A stretch of 64,000 nucleotides of DNA from SZUA-547 sp963669265 (GTDB lineage Bacteria > Pseudomonadota > Alphaproteobacteria > Rhodobacterales > Rhodobacteraceae): contig OY769916.1 in the NCBI GenBank assembly GCA_963669265.1, positions 1,488,001-1,552,000 on the forward strand, read 5' to 3'. The stretch's first letter is position 1; the number at the start of each line of letters is the position of its first letter. Positions 58,936-64,000 of this stretch are shown in pieces. Made by a program: the position numbers and the translations under genes. The notes under the pieces were generated by a model, which had not been told where the DNA came from, did no database searches, and saw only the letters and a program-made list of their open reading frames with translations.

Positions 58936-60018
58936 ATGGACGGGTTAGGCGAGCTGAAGGCGAAATATCTGGCGGAAATTAGCGGCGCGACAGACGAGGG
59001 CGCGCTGGAGGGCGTGCGCGTCTCGGCGCTCGGCAAGAAGGGCGAGGTTAGCCTGAAAATGCGTGAGCTGGGCAAGATGACGCCCGAGGAGCGCAAGACC
59101 GCCGGCCCCGCGCTTAACGCTTTGAAAGATGAGCTGAATTCGGCCATTTCCGCGCGCAAGGCGTCGCTGGCCGACGCCGCGTTGGCGGAGCGCCTGAAGA
59201 GCGAATGGCTGGACGTGACGGCCCCTTCCCGCCCGGTCGCCGAAGGGTCGGTTCACCCGGTCAGCCAGGTGACCGATGAGATAACCGCCATCTTCGCCGA
59301 GATGGGCTTCGCCGTCGCGGAAGGCCCGCAGATCGAAAGCGACTGGCTGAATTTCGACGCGCTCAATATCCCGCCGGAGCATCCCGCGCGGCAGGAGCAT
59401 GACACGTTCTTCATGGCGCGGACGGAGGGTGACAATCGGCCGCCGCATGTGTTGCGCACACACACCAGTCCCGTGCAAATTCGCGCCATGCAGGCGCAAG
59501 GCGCGCCGATCCGGGTGATCGCGCCGGGCCGCGTCTATCGCTGCGACTACGACCAAACCCACACGCCGATGTTCCATCAGGTGGAGGGGCTGGCGATCGA
59601 TCGCGACATCTCCATGGCCAATCTGAAATGGGTGCTGGAGGAGTTCTGCCGCGCATTCTTCGAAGTCGACAATGTGGAGCTGCGCTTCCGCGCCTCGCAT
59701 TTCCCGTTCACTGAACCCTCCGCCGAGGTCGATCTGCGCTGCTCCTGGAAGGGCGGGACGCTGAAGGTTGGCGAGGGCGACGACTGGATGGAGATCCTCG
59801 GCTCCGGCATGGTTCATCCGAAAGTGCTGTCCGCGGCGGGCGTCGATCCCGACGAGTGGCAGGGCTTCGCCTTCGGCATCGGCATCGACCGGCTGGCGAT
59901 GCTGAAATACGGCATCCCGGACCTGCGCGCCTTCTTCGATTCCGACCTGCGCTGGCTGCGCCATTATGGGTTCCGCGCGTTGGATCTGCCCACCGCGCAT
60001 GGGGGGCTGTCGGCGTGA
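58936..60018 (+). CDS. pheS: Phenylalanyl-tRNA synthetase alpha subunit
   Basis: 360 residues. Class II synthetase subunit that, with PheT, charges tRNA-Phe. N-terminal coiled coil (about 1-85), then motif 1 region VTDEITAIFAEMGFAVAEGP, LLRTHTSPVQIR-like VLRTHTSPVQIRAMQAQ, motif 2 RVYRCDYDQTHTPMFHQVEG, the Phe-binding GSGMVHPKVLSAAGVDPDEW and motif 3 FAFGIGIDRLAMLKYGIPDL. Start ATG follows AGGCGAAG. Unlike the common pheS-pheT arrangement, two unrelated genes separate it from pheT. Confidence 0.97.
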   Translation: MDGLGELKAKYLAEISGATDEGALEGVRVSALGKKGEVSLKMRELGKMTPEERKTAGPALNALKDELNSAISARKASLADAALAERLKSEWLDVTAPSRPVAEGSVHPVSQVTDEITAIFAEMGFAVAEGPQIESDWLNFDALNIPPEHPARQEHDTFFMARTEGDNRPPHVLRTHTSPVQIRAMQAQGAPIRVIAPGRVYRCDYDQTHTPMFHQVEGLAIDRDISMANLKWVLEEFCRAFFEVDNVELRFRASHFPFTEPSAEVDLRCSWKGGTLKVGEGDDWMEILGSGMVHPKVLSAAGVDPDEWQGFAFGIGIDRLAMLKYGIPDLRAFFDSDLRWLRHYGFRALDLPTAHGGLSA

Positions 60019-60025
60019 GACCTAC

Positions 60026-60481
60026 GTGACTACGTGGATACCGATAATTGCCGTTCTATTGGCCTCTGTAACTGGCGCAATAGCGTACTGGGCTCAAAAG
60101 CGCGTGGATAGGAAACACGGGTTAGTTCAATTACGTCGCGAGGCTTACCAAGAGTTTTTGGAGGCATTTATGCGTCATTTATTTGAGCAGAGTTCAGCTA
60201 GCGATATCGCCGTCAACGTACTTCGATTGAAGCTTTCGGCAGTTGCTTCGGATGGGGTAGTCAGAAAGCTCGGTGAAATGACCAAGTATATGTCTGATAC
60301 GTCATTCGCTCGCGCGGGTGAGAGAAATCCGGACAGGATAGAGGAGCTGCTTTCAAACGTTATCTTGGAGATGCGTCGCGATTGCTTCGAAGAAAGCGAA
60401 CTTCAATCCCCAGATATGACTAAATTACTGCCGCTGGGGCCTCGTACTCCAGATAACGCCTACAAGACTAAGAATGAATAA
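60026..60481 (+). CDS. Membrane-anchored helical protein, low-GC, inside pheS-pheT
   Basis: 151 residues from a GTG seven bases past pheS; no strong ribosome binding site is visible, and longer starts inside pheS are possible. One membrane helix (IIAVLLASVTGAIAYWAQKR) then KRVDRKHGLVQLRREAYQEF and a helical rest ending DMTKLLPLGPRTPDNAYKTK. Codon use differs sharply from neighbours: TTA, ATA, CAA, TTT and GTT are frequent and G/C in third position is visibly lower. It resembles the next gene in layout and sequence pattern. Likely acquired later than its surroundings (inference). Confidence 0.72.
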   Translation: MTTWIPIIAVLLASVTGAIAYWAQKRVDRKHGLVQLRREAYQEFLEAFMRHLFEQSSASDIAVNVLRLKLSAVASDGVVRKLGEMTKYMSDTSFARAGERNPDRIEELLSNVILEMRRDCFEESELQSPDMTKLLPLGPRTPDNAYKTKNE

Positions 60482-60586
60482 AATCCACTTTCTCCCAACT
60501 GAAAGACCATCACCGCGCCACATCAATGTGTTCGCCATTGTGCTGACCGCTCCGACCCCACGCTCCTAAACACGAAAGCCTGAACC

Positions 60587-61210
60587 ATGCCCGCCGACGC
60601 TCTGGACATGACCAAAGAGCTTTACATCCCGATCCTGCTGGCGGCGCTGGCCGTATTCTTCGGCGGCGCGGGCTACATGATCGAGAAATTCCTCGACCGG
60701 CGCTATGCGCTGAAAAAGGAAAAGCGCGGCGCGTTCGAAGAGTTTCTGGTTTCGCTGGAGCTGCTGCTGAACCACCATGTCACTGGCGCGACCAAGGAGC
60801 AGACCGCCTCGATCCTGACGGCGAAAGCGGCCATGAACCGCCTCTATCTACGCGCCCGGACGAAGAATGTGCAGAAAATGAGCGGGCTCTTGAAGCGCGT
60901 GGTCGACGCCTCCAACTGGCTCGACAACGTGCGCGAGGGCCGCACGCCCTATGACAAGGACATCGATGACCAGCATCGGCGGATGGTTCAGGACGCGCTG
61001 GTCGCAGCGGTCAACGCGGCGCGCGCCGAATTCGGGTTGGAGACGGACCCGGTGCCGTCGGAGCTGATGGCGCTGATCACGCTCGGACACGCCGATCCGG
61101 CGAAAGCGAACGCCCAGACCGCGAACGCGCCGCCCTCCGTGGCCGGATGCGAGACCGACGAGGCGGACAACACCAAGACCGAAACAGCCAAGAACGAGAC
61201 CGACACATGA
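60587..61210 (+). CDS. Membrane-anchored helical protein, second of the pheS-pheT pair
   Basis: 207 residues. Membrane helix (LYIPILLAALAVFFGGAGYM), then FLDRRYALKKEKRGAFEEFL matching DRKHGLVQLRREAYQEFL of its neighbour, helical stretches (ASILTAKAAMNRLYLRARTK, MVQDALVAAVNAARAEFGLE), SELMALITLG and a polar Ala/Thr/Glu tail (ANAQTANAPPSVAGCETDEA). GC content is normal for the window. The stop overlaps pheT as ATGA, so it is translationally coupled to the synthetase. Family unknown; an ATG seven codons in is an alternative start. Confidence 0.78.
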   Translation: MPADALDMTKELYIPILLAALAVFFGGAGYMIEKFLDRRYALKKEKRGAFEEFLVSLELLLNHHVTGATKEQTASILTAKAAMNRLYLRARTKNVQKMSGLLKRVVDASNWLDNVREGRTPYDKDIDDQHRRMVQDALVAAVNAARAEFGLETDPVPSELMALITLGHADPAKANAQTANAPPSVAGCETDEADNTKTETAKNETDT

Positions 61211-63630
61211 AATTCACCCTCTCCTGGCTGAAAGACCATCTCGAGACCTCGGCCACGCTCGATGACATCACCGACGCGCTGACCGATCTCGGCCTTGAGG
61301 TTGAGGGCGTCGAGGACCCGGCCGAACAGCTGGGCGCCTTCACCATCGCCCGTGTGATCGAGGCGGTGCAGCACCCCAACGCCGACCGGCTGCGCCTCTG
61401 CCGGGTGGAGACCTTTCCGAACGGCCCGGATGCGGCTTCGGAAGAGGTGCAGGTGGTCTGCGGCGCGCCCAACGCCCGCACCGGCATGGTCGGCGTCTTC
61501 GCCGGTTCGGGAACCTATATCCCCGGCACCGACATGACGCTGAAACCGGGTGAGATCCGCGGCGTCGCCTCCAACGGCATGCTCTGCTCTGAGCGCGAGC
61601 TGATGATCTCCGACGACCATGAAGGCATCATCGATCTGCCCGCAGACGCCCCTCTGGGCGCGCGCTTCATCGACTATGCGGGTCTTAATGATCCGGTGAT
61701 CGAGATCGCCATCACCCCGAACCGGCCAGACGCGCTGGGCGTGGCCGGCGTGGCGCGGGATCTGGCGGCGCGCGGGATCGGCGTGCTGAAAACCCCGGCG
61801 GTCGAGCCGGTGGCCGGGACCTATCCTAGCCCGATCAACGTGACCATCGACGATGACGTGCAGGCGAAGGGCTGCCCGGTTTTCTACGCCCGCCTGATCA
61901 AAGGCGTGACGAACGGCCCCTCGCCCGACTGGCTGCAACGGCGCCTGCGCGCCATTGGCCTGCGCCCGATCAACGCGCTGGTCGACGTGACCAACTATCT
62001 GACCTACGACCGCGCGCGGCCCCTGCATGTGTTCGACGCGGCGACGGTCAAATCCGACCTCCGCGTGCACTGGGCCAAGGGTGGAGAGACGCTGACCGCG
62101 CTCGATGAGAAGGACTACACGCTTCAGCCTGATATGATGGCGATCTCGGCGGGCGACGACGTGGAGAGCATCGCCGGGGTCATGGGCGGCCTCGCCACCG
62201 GCTGCACGGGCGAGACCACCGACGTCTATGTCGAAAGCGCCTATTGGGACCCGATCACAATCGCGACCACCGGGCGGGCGCTGAAGATCAACTCCGACGC
62301 GCGCTACCGGTTCGAGCGCGGCGTCGATCCCGCCTTCACCGGACCGGGGCTGGAGCTGGCGACCAAGCTGATCCTGGAGCTCTGCGGCGGCGAGCCGTCC
62401 GAAGTCGTCGTGGCGGGCGAAACACCGGATGTGACGCGGTCCTACAAGTTGGATCCGGAGCGGGTGAAATCGCTGGTCGGCATGGACATCGCCGCCGATG
62501 AGCAGGTGCGCACGCTGACGGCGCTCGGCTTCACGGTCGAGGGCGATCAGGCGGCGCCCCCCACCTGGCGCCCTGATGTGCTGGGAGAGGCGGATCTGGT
62601 GGAGGAAATCGCCCGCGTCGCCTCACTGACCAAGCTCAAGGCGATCCCGCTCGCCCGAGTCGACGACGGCGTGGGCAAACCGATCCTGACGCCGATGCAG
62701 AAACGCGAGAGCGCGGCGCGGCGGCGGCTCGCCTCGGCCGGGCTCAACGAATGCGTCACCTACTCCTTCGTCTCGACAGAGGAAGCCGCGCTGTTCGGCG
62801 GCGGCGACGCGGCGCTGAAGCTGGAGAACCCGATCAGTTCGGAGATGTCCGACATGCGCCCCTCGCTGCTGCCCGGTCTGATGTCGGCGGCGGCGCGCAA
62901 CCAGGCGCGCGGCTTCATGGATCTCGGCCTGTTCGAGGTCGGCGCGGAGTATTTCGGCGCCGAACCCGGCGAGCAGCGCACCGTGATCGCGGCTCTGCGC
63001 GTGGGCCAGACCGCGCCCCGCGACTGGACTGGAACGGCGCGGCCCGTCGATCTCTGGGATGCGCGCGCAGACGCCGAAGCGGCGCTGGGCGCAATCGGCG
63101 CGCCGACCGCCCGGCTGATGGTGGCGCGCGACGCGCCGGAATGGCTGCATCCAGGCCGTTCCGCCTGTTTGAAACTGGGGCCGAAGAACACGCTTGCGGT
63201 GTTCGGAGAGGTGCACCCCAAAGTGCTCGACGCGATGGATGTGAAAGGCCCTGCGGTCGCCTGCGTCGTTTATCTTGAGAACGCGCCCTTCCCAAAAGCC
63301 AAGGGCAAGACCAAACCGGCGCTGGACGCCTCGGACCTGCAGGCGGTCGAACGCGACTTCGCCTTCGTCGTCGCGGCGGATGTGGAGGCGGAGGCGATCC
63401 TGCGCGCCGCCCGTTCCGCCGAGAAAAAGCTGATCGAGGGCGTCACCCTGTTCGACGTCTTCGGCGGCGCCAAGGCCGAGGCGCAATTGGGCGACGGCAA
63501 GAAATCGGTCGCCATTTCGGTGCGGCTGCAACCCACCGACCGCACCCTGACGGATGAGGAGATCGAGGCGGTCGCCTCCCGCGTCGTCGCCTCCGTCCAG
63601 AAGGCGACCGGGGGCGAGCTCAGGGCGTGA
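61207..63630 (+). CDS. pheT: Phenylalanyl-tRNA synthetase beta subunit
   Basis: 807 residues, full length. N-terminal MKFTLSWLKDHLETSATLDD, tRNA-binding OB domain (QVVCGAPNARTGMVGVFAGS), B3/B4 editing domain (RPINALVDVTNYLTYDRARP, VMGGLATGCTGETTDVYVES), B5 domain, catalytic-like core (SAARRRLASAGLNECVTYSF, NPISSEMSDMRPSLLPGLMS) and the C-terminal anticodon-binding domain (AVERDFAFVVAADVEAEAIL, SVAISVRLQPTDRTLTDEEI). Pairs with PheS and edits mischarged Tyr-tRNA. It starts within the stop of the upstream unknown gene. Confidence 0.97.
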   Translation: MKFTLSWLKDHLETSATLDDITDALTDLGLEVEGVEDPAEQLGAFTIARVIEAVQHPNADRLRLCRVETFPNGPDAASEEVQVVCGAPNARTGMVGVFAGSGTYIPGTDMTLKPGEIRGVASNGMLCSERELMISDDHEGIIDLPADAPLGARFIDYAGLNDPVIEIAITPNRPDALGVAGVARDLAARGIGVLKTPAVEPVAGTYPSPINVTIDDDVQAKGCPVFYARLIKGVTNGPSPDWLQRRLRAIGLRPINALVDVTNYLTYDRARPLHVFDAATVKSDLRVHWAKGGETLTALDEKDYTLQPDMMAISAGDDVESIAGVMGGLATGCTGETTDVYVESAYWDPITIATTGRALKINSDARYRFERGVDPAFTGPGLELATKLILELCGGEPSEVVVAGETPDVTRSYKLDPERVKSLVGMDIAADEQVRTLTALGFTVEGDQAAPPTWRPDVLGEADLVEEIARVASLTKLKAIPLARVDDGVGKPILTPMQKRESAARRRLASAGLNECVTYSFVSTEEAALFGGGDAALKLENPISSEMSDMRPSLLPGLMSAAARNQARGFMDLGLFEVGAEYFGAEPGEQRTVIAALRVGQTAPRDWTGTARPVDLWDARADAEAALGAIGAPTARLMVARDAPEWLHPGRSACLKLGPKNTLAVFGEVHPKVLDAMDVKGPAVACVVYLENAPFPKAKGKTKPALDASDLQAVERDFAFVVAADVEAEAILRAARSAEKKLIEGVTLFDVFGGAKAEAQLGDGKKSVAISVRLQPTDRTLTDEEIEAVASRVVASVQKATGGELRA

Positions 63631-63704
63631 TCCGCCCCGATTAACGACGATTTAGCTAAAATGCGCCATAGCTCGGGCATCCCATCATTGCAGGAGCCCG
63701 AGCC

Positions 63705-64000
63705 ATGGCGTTTAGCGACGCGTTGCGATCCGAGGTGTTCACCGCCGCCGAAGAAGCCGAGATAGACCCAGCCGCCCTCTCAGCGGTGGTGGAGGTCGAA
63801 AGCGGCCGCGCCTATGCGACCGTTGACGGGCGCCCCGCGCCGCTGATCCGCTGGGAAGGGCATGTGTTTCACCGAAATTTGCCCCCCGCGCTTCGCCGTA
63901 AGGCGGTGAAAGCGGGTCTCTCTTCGCCACGCGCCGGCGCGATCCCCAATCCAAGCAATCAGTCGGATCGCTACGCCCTGCTGCGCCGGGCCGAAGACAT
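63705..64000 (+). CDS. N-acetylmuramidase-family (DUF3380) protein, 3' truncated
   Basis: About 98 residues before the window ends, with no stop yet. It begins MAFSDALRSEVFTAAEEAEI, then LSAVVEVESGRAYATVDGRP and APLIRWEGHVFHRNLPPALR, a clear match to the N-acetylmuramidase domain family (PF11860), where the Glu in VEVES is the likely catalytic acid. These muramidases appear in phage endolysins and chromosomal autolysins; which one applies cannot be told from the fragment. No signal peptide at the N-terminus. Confidence 0.85.
   Translation, partial: MAFSDALRSEVFTAAEEAEIDPAALSAVVEVESGRAYATVDGRPAPLIRWEGHVFHRNLPPALRRKAVKAGLSSPRAGAIPNPSNQSDRYALLRRAED

Noticed and set aside
1..64000. tRNA, rRNA, CRISPR, IS element, integrase or prophage
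   Set aside because: Looked for cloverleaf-like repeats, regular spaced repeats, transposase or integrase motifs and terminal inverted repeats by eye; none was convincing.

Overview
The window is a gene-dense, high-GC stretch of a bacterial chromosome. Its third-codon G/C bias, small overlapping operons, DUF2794, DUF6356, TIGR02186/TauE pair, folE/metZ/pheST content and SAM-II riboswitch ahead of metZ all point to an alphaproteobacterium, most likely Rhodobacterales-like. The order or family cannot be fixed from sequence alone. I saw no rRNA, tRNA, CRISPR array, transposase, integrase or prophage. The window looks like core chromosome with a few small accessory insertions.

Layout. 0-9.3 kb: esterase tail, RNase R (rnr), a Met-rich DUF2182 membrane protein, DUF2794, HspQ, an AEC transporter, an SLT-like lipoprotein, and an orphan solute-binding protein divergent from a LysR regulator. 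9.3-16.2 kb: TrkH potassium transporter and APC permease, folE with a clear terminator, metZ behind a SAM-II riboswitch plus terminator, then the TauE/TIGR02186 pair. 16.4-21.8 kb: a tightly overlapping plus-strand operon of four glycosyltransferases and one histidine phosphatase, whose product is unknown. 21.8-27.8 kb: a complete peptide-type ABC importer. 28.2-33.8 kb: a small membrane protein, then a ligase-associated DNA-repair helicase and PdeM nuclease with a DHFR-like gene between them. 34.5-38.3 kb: a one-carbon operon, fhs - unknown secreted protein - folD - SH3-like secreted protein, all overlapping. 38.5-41.1 kb: MOSC protein, DUF6356, an Lrp regulator, TerB and two tiny membrane proteins.

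41.1-50.4 kb carries both subunits of an NAD-linked formate dehydrogenase, the large subunit and a fused NuoE-NuoF-type small subunit. About 5 kb of other genes separate them: a GST, a FecR protein, a DJ-1/PfpI-like protein and several unknowns. Together with fhs and folD this gives routes both to oxidise formate and to load it onto tetrahydrofolate. 50.5-58.7 kb: a DUF255 thioredoxin-like protein, small secreted proteins, xseA, purD, a protein with an RGS-like C-terminal domain, and a DUF3592-like membrane protein. 58.9-63.6 kb: pheS and pheT separated by two related membrane-anchored proteins, the first visibly lower in GC than everything around it. The window ends inside an N-acetylmuramidase-family gene.

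The observations I find most worth following are the RGS-like bacterial protein, the paralogous pair inside pheS-pheT, the glycosyltransferase/phosphatase operon, and the unknown proteins translationally coupled to one-carbon genes.
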